NCBI RefSeq assembly: GCF_007713465.1
Contig: NZ_VMSG01000015.1
Location: 86,680 to 150,679, forward strand
DNA: 64,000 bases
Source of the DNA: Pseudomonas sp. H3(2019)
GTDB lineage: Bacteria > Pseudomonadota > Gammaproteobacteria > Pseudomonadales > Pseudomonadaceae
Direction: 5' to 3'
Shown here: in pieces, positions 54,929 through 63,940 of the stretch
How positions within the stretch are numbered: the first letter of the stretch is position 1
Layout of the letters: each line of letters begins with the position of its first letter
Position numbers and translations under genes: made by a program
Notes under the pieces: generated by a model
What the model saw: the letters and a program-made list of their open reading frames with translations, nothing else
The model's database searches: none
What the model was told of the DNA's origin: nothing

Positions 54929-57216
54929 GCCCGCGCTCCTCCTATGAGCTCAACCACTGCATCGAGCAGCGCATCGTCATGAAAGCTGGCCTTGGCTAGA
55001 TAGTAGTCGGCTCCAGCGTCCAGTCCACGACGACGGTCTTCTTCACGATCCTTATAGGACACCACCATCACCGGCAGCGATTGCAGCCGATTGTCACGTC
55101 GCAACAACGAAACCAGCTCGATCCCGTCCATGCGCGGCATATCAATGTCGGTAATCAGCAGATCGAAATCCTCGGCACGCAGCGCGTTCCAGCCGTCCAT
55201 GCCGTCAACCGCAACGGCCACGTCATAACCCCGATTGAGCAGCAGCTTGCGTTGTAATTCACGCACCGTCAGTGAGTCATCGACCACCAGAATACGTTTG
55301 CGCGCAACGATGGCGGCCTGTTGGCTGTGCCGGGCGATCCGCTCCAGGCGACCGGTATTGAGCAGTTTGTCCACCGAGCGGAGCAGGTCTTCGACGTCGA
55401 CGATCAACACCACCGACCCGTCATCGAGCAAGGCACCGGCAGAAATGTCCTGAACCTTGCCCAACCGCTCATCCAGCGGCAACACCACCAACGTGCGCTC
55501 GCCGATAAACCGCTCGACGGCCACGCCGTAGACCGTGTCGCGGTCACGGATGACCACGACTTTAAGGGTCGCCGGGCTGTTCTGACTCGCCGGACGGTTG
55601 AGCAACTGGCTGGCCGCGACGAGGCCAACGTGTCGACCTTCGTGCCAGAAGTGCTGACGACCTTCCACCTGGACGATTTCGTCCGATGCCAAATCGCACA
55701 TGCGCTCGATGTGTGCCAGTGGAAAGGCATACGCCTCCTCGCCCACTTCCACCACCAGACTGCGCACAACCGACAACGTCAACGGCACCTCGAGCTGGAA
55801 ACGACTGCCCTCGCCGGCCTTCTGCTCCAGCACCACAGCGCCGCGTAACTGGCGAACCATGTGCTGAACCGCATCCAGGCCTACGCCACGACCGGACACC
55901 TCGGTGACCGTGTCGCGCAGGCTGAAGCCCGGCAGGAAGAGGAACGTCAGCAGCTCTTCTTCGCTGAGCTGCGCCGCGGTCTCGGCCGGTGACAATTGCC
56001 GTTCGACGATGCTGCGGCGCACTTGCTCCAGGTCCACGCCATGGCCATCGTCGCTCAACTCCAGCAACAGCTGCCCGGCCTGGTTGGACGCGCGCAAGCG
56101 AATCAGCCCTTCGGCAGGCTTGCCGGCCAGCAGCCGTTGCTCGGGTATTTCGATGCCGTGGTCCACGGCATTACGCAACAAATGGGTCAGTGGCGCTTCG
56201 AGCTTCTCCAGCACATCGCGGTCGACCTGGGTCTTTTCACCCTCGATTTCCAACCGCACCTGCTTGCCCAGACTACGCCCCAAGTCGCGAACCATCCGCG
56301 CCTGCCCGGTCAGCACATCGGCAAACGGCCGCATGCGACAGGCCAGCGCCGTGTCATACAGCACCTGAGCGCGCTGGCTCGCCTGCCAGGCAAACTCATC
56401 AAGCTCAGCGGTTTTCTCTGCCAGCAACTGCTGGGATTCGGCCAACAGCCGCCGCGCATCGCCGAGCGCCTCCAGAGCCTCAAGGCTCAGGTCTTGCTCT
56501 TTGAGGTGAACGTTGAGGTTTTCCAGGGCACGCAAACTGTTGCTCTGCGTGCGCTTGAGACGCTGCATTGTTGCCAGGTAAGGCTTGAGACGCAGGGTTT
56601 CCACCAGCGACTTGCTCGACAGATCGAGCAGGCTGTTCAAGCGCTCGGCAGTCACTCGCAACACCCGCTCGCCGCCTTCGGTGACGCGTTTGGCTTTACG
56701 CGACGCCTCGACTGAGGCCGCCAGCGACGACTCGAGTTCTGACACCATGTCCGGCGGCTCGACTTGCGGTGCCGCTGGCTCGGGCGGCAATGAGGGCTGT
56801 GCTACGGCAGGTGCTGCGACCGCCATGGGATCCAGCAAACACCCCATCAACGCCACGTAGGCTTCGATGTCGTCTGGCCCCACGTTGGCACTGCCTGGCG
56901 TGGCGATGCGCATCAGCAAGTCCGTGCCTTGCAGCAGCGCATCAATGTGTTCGGGGCGCAGAAAAAGTCGACCCTCCTGCGCGCTGACCAGGCAGTCTTC
57001 CATCACATGAGAAACGCTGACCCCGGCATCCACACCGACGATCCGCGCCGCGCCCTTGAGCGAATGCGCGGCGCGCATGCAGGCTTCCAGCTGATCGGCC
57101 TGGGTCGGGTCACGTTCCAGCGCCAGCAACCCGGCGCTGAGCACCTGGGTCTGGGCCTCGGCTTCAAGACTGAAGAGTTCCAGCAGTGACGCGTCGCGCA
57201 TTTGATCGGGGGTCAT
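54925..57216 (-). CDS. wspE: WspE, hybrid CheA-type histidine kinase with receiver
   Basis: WspE autophosphorylates when the WspA receptor is active and passes phosphate to WspR and WspF. The HPt His is H51 in RAAHSLKGAA. Dimerisation, ATPase (N box 'HLLRNAVDHGIEIPE', G boxes 'DDGHGVD', 'GRGVGLDAV') and CheW-like domains follow. A C-terminal receiver has D690 in LITDIDMPRMDG. 763 aa, complete. Confidence 0.95.
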   Translation of the reverse strand: MTPDQMRDASLLELFSLEAEAQTQVLSAGLLALERDPTQADQLEACMRAAHSLKGAARIVGVDAGVSVSHVMEDCLVSAQEGRLFLRPEHIDALLQGTDLLMRIATPGSANVGPDDIEAYVALMGCLLDPMAVAAPAVAQPSLPPEPAAPQVEPPDMVSELESSLAASVEASRKAKRVTEGGERVLRVTAERLNSLLDLSSKSLVETLRLKPYLATMQRLKRTQSNSLRALENLNVHLKEQDLSLEALEALGDARRLLAESQQLLAEKTAELDEFAWQASQRAQVLYDTALACRMRPFADVLTGQARMVRDLGRSLGKQVRLEIEGEKTQVDRDVLEKLEAPLTHLLRNAVDHGIEIPEQRLLAGKPAEGLIRLRASNQAGQLLLELSDDGHGVDLEQVRRSIVERQLSPAETAAQLSEEELLTFLFLPGFSLRDTVTEVSGRGVGLDAVQHMVRQLRGAVVLEQKAGEGSRFQLEVPLTLSVVRSLVVEVGEEAYAFPLAHIERMCDLASDEIVQVEGRQHFWHEGRHVGLVAASQLLNRPASQNSPATLKVVVIRDRDTVYGVAVERFIGERTLVVLPLDERLGKVQDISAGALLDDGSVVLIVDVEDLLRSVDKLLNTGRLERIARHSQQAAIVARKRILVVDDSLTVRELQRKLLLNRGYDVAVAVDGMDGWNALRAEDFDLLITDIDMPRMDGIELVSLLRRDNRLQSLPVMVVSYKDREEDRRRGLDAGADYYLAKASFHDDALLDAVVELIGGARA

Positions 57217-57896
57217 GTCAGGCTCCGGGTCACGGCGGACAACACCTGTTCTTCATCCAGCCAGCGCAGGCTGCGCCCCCTGAATTGCAGGACGCCACGG
57301 GTGTACTTGGCACTGGCCTGCTCGCCTGACCGGGACGCGGCGTCGAGAATCCGCTCATCAATGGCGTGAATCCCGTCCACCTCATCCACCGGTACTACCA
57401 CCGGACCGCCGTGAGCGGCGATGATCAACATGCGCGGCATGATCCGCACGCCCGAGGCGACACCTGTGGTCGCTTCCAGCCCGAGCAATTCCACCAGCGA
57501 CAGGCACGCCACCAGCGCACCACGCACATTCGCCACCCCCAGCAACGCTCGCGAACGCTGATGCGGCAGCGAATGAATCGCCTGCATCGGCGCCACTTCC
57601 ACCAAACTGCGGGTGGCCAGGGCGAGCCATTCTTCGCCGAGGCGGAACATCAACAGCGAGCGCGTGACCACGTCCGCTTCAACGGCAATCGATGCTTGAG
57701 CGCGGTCGTCCTGTTGCAAGGTATAGCGATCCAGCAAACGCGTCGCCGCCGCGGAATACACCGCGCAATTGCGACAGTGAATATGTTCGATCAGCAGCGG
57801 GCAGGATTTATCGCCGTGGATACCGATACGGTTCCAGCAGTCGTCGATCGCCTGGGCATCTTCATGGGTTACGTTCAGCGAAACAGAACCGGTCAT
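57213..57896 (-). CDS. wspD: WspD, CheW-like coupling protein
   Basis: The 227-aa CheW-domain protein carries 'MFRLGEEWLALATRSLVEVAPM' and 'GVANVRGALVACLSLVELLG', which are the CheW blocks. It has an N-terminal extension of about 80 residues with three Cys (SCPLLIEHIHCRNCAVY). It couples WspA to WspE. Overlaps both neighbours by 4 bp. Confidence 0.92.
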   Translation of the reverse strand: MTGSVSLNVTHEDAQAIDDCWNRIGIHGDKSCPLLIEHIHCRNCAVYSAAATRLLDRYTLQQDDRAQASIAVEADVVTRSLLMFRLGEEWLALATRSLVEVAPMQAIHSLPHQRSRALLGVANVRGALVACLSLVELLGLEATTGVASGVRIMPRMLIIAAHGGPVVVPVDEVDGIHAIDERILDAASRSGEQASAKYTRGVLQFRGRSLRWLDEEQVLSAVTRSLT

Positions 57897-59170
57897 CGTT
57901 TACGCTCACTGTCAGCGGTGCGCTCATTGCGAGCGGCGCGCTCCTGCAATCGACGGGCGCCGGACGCATCCCCCTGGGACGCCAGTAACACCGACAGGTG
58001 CATCAGTGCTTCGGGATGCTGCGGTTGCAAATACAGCGCCTTGCGATAAAAGCCCTGGGCTTCCAGCACGTTGCCGGCGACATCACTGAGCAACCCCAGC
58101 CAGTAAAACACCTGCGCCACCGGCTCGTGACTGCGCAGGTAGTCCTCGCAGGCGGCCCGCGCTTCGAGGCTTTTACCTTCGTTGGCCAGGGTTGCAATGC
58201 TTGCCAGCAGCGCGGCCGTATCGGTATTCGGTGTTTTCTCAAGGCTCGCACGCGGCGCCGGCGCAACGGTGGCAAAAGGTCGGCTGCGCACCGCAGGCGG
58301 TGAAACGCTGCGCAGCGGCAAACTCACCGGCAACGGCGGTGCAATAAACACGGGGGGCGGTGCGGGTTCGGGCTCGCTGTGACGGCTGAAGGCGAAGGAT
58401 TGTGGGATACCGATCGAACGCATCCCCAGGCGGCCCAGCAAACTGCCTTCGGCCGGGCCGATAAACAGCACGCCGTCCACGTGGGTCAGGCGCTTGAGCA
58501 TCTGGAGAACCTGTTGCTGGGTGGGCTGATCGAAATAGATCAGCAGGTTGCGACAAAACACGAAGTCATAGGCTGGCTCATTGGCCAGCAAGGTCGGGTC
58601 CAGCAGGTTGCCCACCTGCAAACGCACCTGTTCGCGTACCCGGTCGCTGACGCGATGGCCGACGTCTTCGGTGCTGAAGTAGCGCTCGCGGAAATCGCTG
58701 CGCTGCCCACGAAAGGAGTTCTTGCCGTACAGCGCACGCTTGGCCCGCTCGACCGACAGCGGGCTGACGTCCACCCCGTCGACCTTGAATTGATGCGGCA
58801 CAAGCCCGCCATCGAATAACGCCATGGCAATCGAATACGGCTCTTCGCCGGTCGAACACGGCAGGCTGAGAATCCGCAACGCACGCATGCCCTTGATCTC
58901 GGCCAGACGCTTGAGCGCCAGCCTGGCCAGCGTGGCAAAGGATTCCGGGTACCGGAAAAACCAGGTTTCCGGGACGATCACGCCTTCGATCAGCGCCTGT
59001 TGTTCGTCTGCCGAGACTTGCAGCCGCAACCAGTACTCATCAGCCGTTTTCACCTGCTGCGCGGTCATGCGCTGGCGCACGGCCCGCTCGATGATCGCTG
59101 GGCCGACGGAGTTCACGTCCAGGCCGATACGTTCTTTGAGGAAGTCGAAAAAGCGCTGGTCGCTGCTCAT
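57893..59170 (-). CDS. wspC: WspC, CheR-type methyltransferase with TPR tail
   Basis: WspC methylates glutamates of WspA with SAM. CheR features include 'IVPETWFFRYPESF', 'LPCSTGEEPYSIAMALFDGG' (SAM site) and 'DFVFCRNLLIYFDQPTQQ'. A C-terminal tetratricopeptide-like region (about 330-410) follows a Pro/Ala linker. 425 aa. In the operon with 4-bp overlaps. Confidence 0.94.
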   Translation of the reverse strand: MSSDQRFFDFLKERIGLDVNSVGPAIIERAVRQRMTAQQVKTADEYWLRLQVSADEQQALIEGVIVPETWFFRYPESFATLARLALKRLAEIKGMRALRILSLPCSTGEEPYSIAMALFDGGLVPHQFKVDGVDVSPLSVERAKRALYGKNSFRGQRSDFRERYFSTEDVGHRVSDRVREQVRLQVGNLLDPTLLANEPAYDFVFCRNLLIYFDQPTQQQVLQMLKRLTHVDGVLFIGPAEGSLLGRLGMRSIGIPQSFAFSRHSEPEPAPPPVFIAPPLPVSLPLRSVSPPAVRSRPFATVAPAPRASLEKTPNTDTAALLASIATLANEGKSLEARAACEDYLRSHEPVAQVFYWLGLLSDVAGNVLEAQGFYRKALYLQPQHPEALMHLSVLLASQGDASGARRLQERAARNERTADSERKR

Positions 59171-59703
59171 GGGCGCTCCTCAAGCATCGCCAGGTCCAGC
59201 GGCGGCGACGGGAACAGCAGCGCCTGCACTTGGGCATCCAGCAAGTCTGCGACACGAACCCACTGCAGCAACCCTTGGGCGTCTTCACGCACCGGCCCCA
59301 AATACGGCGCCTGACGGTTATCCAGGCCATAGGGCTGGAAGTCCGCCGGGTTGCAACGCAGGGTATCGGTAGCCTGCTCGAGAATCAGCCCGAGCAATTG
59401 CCCGGGCGTGGCGTCATCCGGCTGATAATGCACCAGCACCAATCGAGTGCTGGTGCGCGCCTGGGCCGGCTGACCGAATGCCAGCTCGCCGACATCGATT
59501 ACCGGCACCACCGCGCCGCGATAGGCAAACACTCCCGCGACCCATGACGGTGTCCCGGCAATCGGTTTGAGCGGCAGACGCGGCAGCACCTCGGCCACTT
59601 CAATGGCTTGCACTGCATAGCGCTCGTCGCCGATACGAAACACCAGAAACAATGACTGCCTGGGCGCCATGCCTGCGCCGCGTTTCGCCACGAGTTCGTT
59701 CAT
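59167..59703 (-). CDS. wspB: WspB, CheW-like coupling protein
   Basis: The 178-aa single CheW domain begins 'LFLVFRIGDERYAVQAIEVAEVLPR' and has 'WVAGVFAYRGAVVPVIDVGELA'. It is the first of two coupling proteins between WspA and WspE. Its ATG overlaps the wspA stop by one base. Confidence 0.92.
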   Translation of the reverse strand: MNELVAKRGAGMAPRQSLFLVFRIGDERYAVQAIEVAEVLPRLPLKPIAGTPSWVAGVFAYRGAVVPVIDVGELAFGQPAQARTSTRLVLVHYQPDDATPGQLLGLILEQATDTLRCNPADFQPYGLDNRQAPYLGPVREDAQGLLQWVRVADLLDAQVQALLFPSPPLDLAMLEERP

Positions 59704-61325
59704 CAGACTTTGAATCGCGAGACGCCGCTGCGCAGCCCTACGGCCACCTGGCTCAACTCGTCGATGGCGGAACTGGCCTGACGCAAGGACTCGACCGTCT
59801 GGCTGCTGGCATCGCCCAACTGCACCAGCGCATGGTTGATCTGTTCGGCGCCCGTGGCCTGGGCCTGCATGCCCTCGTTGACCATCAACACCCGCGGCGC
59901 CAGCGCCTGAACCTGGTGGATGATCTGCGACAGCTGCTCACCGACCTGCTGCACTTCGGACATGCCACGGCGTACTTCTTCAGAGAATTTGTCCATGCCC
60001 ATGACGCCGGCCGACACCGCCGACTGGATCTCGCGAACCATCTGCTCGATGTCGTAGGTAGCGACGGCCGTCTGGTCTGCCAGACGTCGAACTTCGGTGG
60101 CGACCACGGCAAAACCGCGACCGTACTCCCCGGCCTTTTCCGCTTCGATGGCGGCGTTCAGCGACAGCAGGTTGGTCTGGTCTGCAACCTTGACGATGGT
60201 CACCACCACCTGATTGATGTTGCCTGCCTTCTCGTTGAGGATCGCCAGTTTGGCATTGACCAGGTCAGCCGCGCCCATTACCGAGTGCATGGTCTCTTCC
60301 ATCCGCGCCAGGCCCTGCTGACCGGAACCGGCCAGCACCGAGGCCTGATCGGCGGCGGTGGAGACTTCGGTCATGGTCCGCACCAGGTCCCGCGAGGTGG
60401 CGGCGATTTCGCGCGAGGTGGCGCCGATTTCAGTGGTGGTGGCCGCCGTTTCAGTGGCGGTCGCCTGCTGCTGTTTGGAGGTGGCAGCGATTTCGGTCAC
60501 CGAGGTGGTGACCTGTACCGAGGAGCGTTGCGCCTGGGACACCAGCGAGGTCAACTCGGTCATCATGTCGTTGAAGCCGGTTTCCACCGCGCCGAACTCA
60601 TCCTTGCGATCGAGGTTCAGACGGCTGCTGAGATCGCCGGTGCGCATGATGTCGAGGATCTGCACGATGCGGTTCATCGGCGCCATGATCGCGCGCATCA
60701 ACAACAAGCCGCAGAGACCGGCAGCGATAACCGCCACCAGCAAAGACACACCCATGCTGACTTTTGCCGCGGTGACCGCCTGGCGGATGGCCTCGGTGGC
60801 GTTAGCGGCCTGATCACGATTGCTGTCAATCACCACATTCAACTGCTTGCGGCCATCGACCCACGCGGGCGTCAACTCCTGCTCCAGCGCCAGACGAGCC
60901 TGTTCGTATTGTTTTTGCTGATACAGACCGACGACTTTAGCCAACGCTTGGTTGTACGTTTGATAACGAGCCTCGAATGCTTCGAAATCGACCCGGTCGT
61001 CAGTGGTGAAGATCGTTTTCCGATAGTTGGCCATCTCGTCTTTCAGGTGCGCCTCGGCGCCCTTGTACAACTCCAGGTCAGCGGCACTCATGTCGCGATG
61101 CTCCGAGAGGCCCACGATCCGTTGGGTCAAGAGATAGCTGTCAACCCAGGCACCGCGAATCATCGAGCTGTAATACAGCCCCGGGACGGCATCCGACTGG
61201 ACCGTTTCCTCGCTGGACTCAATCTTCAGCAGATTGGAGAACGAGACCATGACCATCAGCAGCATGATGGCGATAATTACCGCAAAGCTCGCCAAAATGC
61301 GTTGGCGCAACGTCCAGTTCTTCAC
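59703..61325 (-). CDS. wspA: WspA, methyl-accepting receptor of the surface-sensing system
   Basis: The 540-aa receptor has a first membrane helix (about 9-30), a short periplasmic four-helix-type domain, a second helix (about 185-210) and a HAMP domain. A methyl-accepting signalling hairpin has the tip 'AEKAGEYGRGFAVVATEVRR'. It lacks a large ligand-binding domain, fitting a sensor of surface or envelope stress. The start is GTG at 61325. Confidence 0.94.
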   Translation of the reverse strand: MKNWTLRQRILASFAVIIAIMLLMVMVSFSNLLKIESSEETVQSDAVPGLYYSSMIRGAWVDSYLLTQRIVGLSEHRDMSAADLELYKGAEAHLKDEMANYRKTIFTTDDRVDFEAFEARYQTYNQALAKVVGLYQQKQYEQARLALEQELTPAWVDGRKQLNVVIDSNRDQAANATEAIRQAVTAAKVSMGVSLLVAVIAAGLCGLLLMRAIMAPMNRIVQILDIMRTGDLSSRLNLDRKDEFGAVETGFNDMMTELTSLVSQAQRSSVQVTTSVTEIAATSKQQQATATETAATTTEIGATSREIAATSRDLVRTMTEVSTAADQASVLAGSGQQGLARMEETMHSVMGAADLVNAKLAILNEKAGNINQVVVTIVKVADQTNLLSLNAAIEAEKAGEYGRGFAVVATEVRRLADQTAVATYDIEQMVREIQSAVSAGVMGMDKFSEEVRRGMSEVQQVGEQLSQIIHQVQALAPRVLMVNEGMQAQATGAEQINHALVQLGDASSQTVESLRQASSAIDELSQVAVGLRSGVSRFKV

Positions 61326-61418
61326 AGTCAGTCCTCGGGGCGGTTCAAATGGAGGGGAGTATAGCCGAGGGCTCGTTGCGTTCTATCAGCGCTGCATCGC
61401 AAGTAGCAACGAAACAAC

Positions 61419-61443
61419 TGTGGCGAGAGGAGCTTGCCCTCCA
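61419..61443. repeat. Single (unpaired) REP-like unit
   Basis: CTGTGGCGAGAGGAGCTTGCCCTCC is a diverged single copy of the second REP class (41439 doublet). It has no inverted partner nearby and lies in the gap between wspA and the levansucrase gene. Confidence 0.65.
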
Positions 61444-61637
61444 TTGGGCTGCGTAACGGTCAAAAAAGAACTTTCCACTTCAAAATCACATCATGCCCCA
61501 CAGCGGACGACCAGAGGCTTACCGAGAGGTAGGCCTTTTTTGTGCAAAAAAACACCTGATGAAACGTATCAGCTAGCAACAAAAAACCCATAAATCAAAA
61601 AAAATGGAATTTTTCCTTGATCTTGAAAATTCACTGA

Positions 61638-61668
61638 CTTACAGTGAAATCACTGTATGGATATACAG
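61638..61668 (+). promoter_or_regulatory. Levansucrase promoter with a LexA-like box over the -10
   Basis: CTGTATGGATATACAG (61653-61668) fits the CTGT-N8-ACAG SOS box. A -10 candidate TATACA lies at 61662-61667, and a weak -35, CTTACA, at 61638-61643 with an 18-bp spacer. The inverted repeat ACAGTGAAATCACTGT (61641-61656) lies just upstream and overlaps it. The box covers the -10, the place where LexA or a phage-type repressor would block transcription. The rest of 61326-61716 is AT-rich without a gene. Confidence 0.6.
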
Positions 61669-61716
61669 TCACTAACGAAGATTCATTTAAATACATTCAT
61701 GGATGAGGTACTCCCT

Positions 61717-63000
61717 ATGAAAAGCAACACTGAAAAACTTGGTCAGCTTCCCCGTCAACCCAGCCTGTGGACCCGCGCTGACGCGCTGAAAGTTCATGCG
61801 GATGATCCGACCACTACCCAGCCGCTGGTCAGTGCGGATTTCCCGGTATTGAGCAACGAGGTGTTCATCTGGGACACCATGCCGCTGCGCGATATGGACG
61901 GTAACGTGGCTTCTGTTGACGGCTGGTCGGTCATTTTCACCTTGACCGCAGATCGTCATCCGAACGACCCGCAATACATCGATAAAAACGGTAACTACGA
62001 CATCGACCGCGACTGGAACGATCGCCACGGTCGGGCAAAGATGTACTACTGGTTTTCCCGCACCGGTAAAGACTGGCAGTTTGGTGGTCGCGTGATGGCG
62101 CAAGGGGTTTCGCCAACCGCCCGTGAATGGGCCGGCTCCCCAATTCTGTTGAACGACCAGGGCGATGTGGATTTGTATTACACCGCCGTCACGCCGGGCG
62201 CCACGATCGTCAAGGTGCGTGGCCGCGTGGTGACGACTGAACATGGCGTCAGCATGGTGGGCTTCAAAAAGGTTACGTCGCTGTTTGAAGCTGACGGCGA
62301 GATGTATCAGACCGAAGCGCAGAATCCGTACTGGGGCTTCCGTGATCCATGGCCGTTCCGCGATCCGAAAGACGGCAAGTTGTACATGCTGTTTGAGGGC
62401 AACGTGGCCGGTGAGCGTGGTTCGCACAAGGTCGGCGAAGCTGAAATCGGCGACGTACCGCCGGGCTATGAAGATGTCGGTAACTCGCGCTTCCAAACCG
62501 CCTGTGTCGGTATCGCCGTAGCGCATGACGAAGATGGCGACGACTGGGAAATGTTGCCGCCACTGCTGACTGCAGTAGGCGTCAATGACCAGACCGAACG
62601 TCCACACTTCCTGTTTCAGGACGGTAAATACTATTTGTTCACCATCAGCCATAAATTCACTTATGCCGACGGTGTGACCGGTCCGGACGGGGTGTACGGT
62701 TTCGTGGCGGATTCGCTCTTCGGCCCTTACGTGCCACTGAACGGTTCCGGTCTGGTGCTGGGCAACCCCTCTTCCCAGCCATTTCAAACCTATTCACATT
62801 ACGTGATGCCTAACGGCCTGGTGACTTCGTTCATCGACACCATACCCACAAAGGAAAGCGACACCGGAATGAAGTTCCGGGTCGGCGGCACTGAAGCGCC
62901 GACAGTGGGCATCAAGGTGAAAGGGCAGCAGACTTTCGTGGTGGCCGAATATGACTATGGTTACATTCCCCCGATGATTGATGTAACGCTGAAGAAATAG
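61717..63000 (+). CDS. Levansucrase (GH68)
   Basis: The enzyme splits sucrose and polymerises fructose into levan. Catalytic residues are D53 (nucleophile, FIWDTMPL), D210 (stabiliser, GFRDPWPF) and E294 (acid/base, NDQTERPH). No signal peptide is seen, as in P. syringae LscB/LscC-type proteins, which are exported unconventionally. ATG 61717 (427 aa) follows GAGGTA by 8 nt. An in-frame ATG at 61657 would start inside the promoter and is unlikely. The gene lies next to but outside the wsp operon. Confidence 0.93.
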   Translation: MKSNTEKLGQLPRQPSLWTRADALKVHADDPTTTQPLVSADFPVLSNEVFIWDTMPLRDMDGNVASVDGWSVIFTLTADRHPNDPQYIDKNGNYDIDRDWNDRHGRAKMYYWFSRTGKDWQFGGRVMAQGVSPTAREWAGSPILLNDQGDVDLYYTAVTPGATIVKVRGRVVTTEHGVSMVGFKKVTSLFEADGEMYQTEAQNPYWGFRDPWPFRDPKDGKLYMLFEGNVAGERGSHKVGEAEIGDVPPGYEDVGNSRFQTACVGIAVAHDEDGDDWEMLPPLLTAVGVNDQTERPHFLFQDGKYYLFTISHKFTYADGVTGPDGVYGFVADSLFGPYVPLNGSGLVLGNPSSQPFQTYSHYVMPNGLVTSFIDTIPTKESDTGMKFRVGGTEAPTVGIKVKGQQTFVVAEYDYGYIPPMIDVTLKK

Positions 63001-63286
63001 TATCGAAGCAATATAGGGCCTTCAGGCACCGGGTTTGAACTCGATAACAAACTCGTTGTGGATATGATCGAGATATCCGCGCCTGACTCATTGCGACTTG
63101 ATCGGGAGCCGCATTGAACAATGCGTAACATCGACCCTTCGGAACTGGCTGCAAGGATGCAGCCAGTAACGGGGCTCCCCCCCTCCTCCTATCTCCCTCT
63201 CCCCAACTAAGCTCATGCCTGGGCATCGATTAAAAAGATAGACACTCGGGCAAATCCATAAAAACCGCCCACCGGGTAATTCCCCC
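63001..63286. other. Intergenic region after levansucrase
   Basis: No gene seen. The hairpins CGCATTGAACAATGCG (about 63111-63126) and CTGGCTGCA-AGGA-TGCAGCCAG (63145-63166) could end levansucrase transcription, but no T-run follows. A C-rich pyrimidine tract (about 63175-63205) precedes the LysR remnant. Confidence 0.5.
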
Positions 63287-63457
63287 ATGATGACCTTGCG
63301 TCAGATCCGTCATCACTTCATCGCCGTGGCCGAGACCGGTTCGATCTCGTCTGCCGCGCAAGCGGTGTACATTTCCCAGTCCACCTTGACCCTGGCCATC
63401 CAGCAGCTTGAGCAGGAAATTGGCGTCAGCCTGTTCAATAACACTATTGCGGGCTGA
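63287..63457 (+). pseudogene. LysR-family regulator, 5' remnant only
   Basis: The first 56 codons encode an intact LysR winged helix-turn-helix (MMTLRQIRHHFIAVAETGSI then 'SSAAQAVYISQSTLTLAIQQ' and 'LEQEIGVSLFN'). The frame then leaves LysR-like sequence at about 63440 and stops at 63455-63457. The effector domain (some 230 residues) is missing. It seems a deletion scar. Confidence 0.75.
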
Positions 63458-63675
63458 TTGGCGCATCCGCTGCCAACGATATTGTGACAAGCATCCTCAA
63501 TACTTTTAGCCAGCTTGAACTGTTCCCCGGCTCAGGGCTTCCGTCACTGGTACCCGATTTACGTGAGTTTGTCCTGAATCAGCTTCCATTTATTGCGCCT
63601 TATCGGCTAGTACTTGGCCAAGTGCAGATATTGCGAATATTGCATCAACGAACCGAACGTAATCAGGAGTGCTAA
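63442..63675 (+). pseudogene. ParE/RelE-type toxin, 3' remnant
   Basis: A frame opening at 63442 encodes sequence like the C-terminal two-thirds of ParE toxins: 'FPGSGLPSLVPDLREFVL', then 'LPFIAPYRLVLGQVQILRIL' and 'HQRTERN'. The start is lost and it abuts the LysR fragment. No antitoxin gene is seen upstream. Likely a relic of a type II toxin-antitoxin pair. Confidence 0.6.
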
Positions 63676-63716
63676 CACTCAATGCGATCCGGGCTGATGC
63701 ATAAAACAAACAGCCC

Positions 63717-63738
63717 CTCCCATAAGCGAACATGGGAG
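63717..63738 (-). terminator. Terminator-like hairpin
   Basis: CTCCCAT and ATGGGAG form a stem (loop 8 nt), and the minus-strand transcript continues GGGCTGTTTGTTTTATG, a U-rich tail. It lies 17 bp past the small minus-strand gene at 63755-63940 and supports it being transcribed. Confidence 0.6.
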
Positions 63739-63754
63739 AGACCGTCAAGCCGCC

Positions 63755-63940
63755 TCAAAACTGCGAAACACGGTGCATCGCATCCGCCAGATAGCGCATT
63801 GCAATGCGGTCGTTCTCCGATAACGCTCGATACTGCTCGACGAGTTTCACCTCCTCCGAGCTGAGTCGGCGCGACCTTCGCGAGATGCTCAAGCCTGAGA
63901 AAACCCCTAGCAACCCGATGATGCCTTGCGCTTTTGCCAT
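63755..63940 (-). CDS. Possible small protein, unknown function
   Basis: A 61-aa protein with a hydrophobic start (MAKAQGIIGLLGVFSGLSIS), a basic patch (RRSRRLSSEE) and 'VEQYRALSENDRIAMRYLADAMHRVS'. This last segment resembles the C-terminal helix often seen in phage-type regulators. The ribosome binding site is weak. A hairpin with U-tail follows. I lean to a real small gene; the longer overlapping frame (63672-63974) shows no homology. Confidence 0.5.
   Translation of the reverse strand: MAKAQGIIGLLGVFSGLSISRRSRRLSSEEVKLVEQYRALSENDRIAMRYLADAMHRVSQF

Noticed and set aside
59652..61364. 570-codon frame opposite wspA
   Set aside because: Low-complexity Gly/His-rich translation antisense to the receptor; no motifs.
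61657..61716. In-frame upstream start of levansucrase at ATG 61657
   Set aside because: The ATG lies inside the LexA-like box and before the predicted transcription start; ATG 61717 has a proper GAGGTA site.
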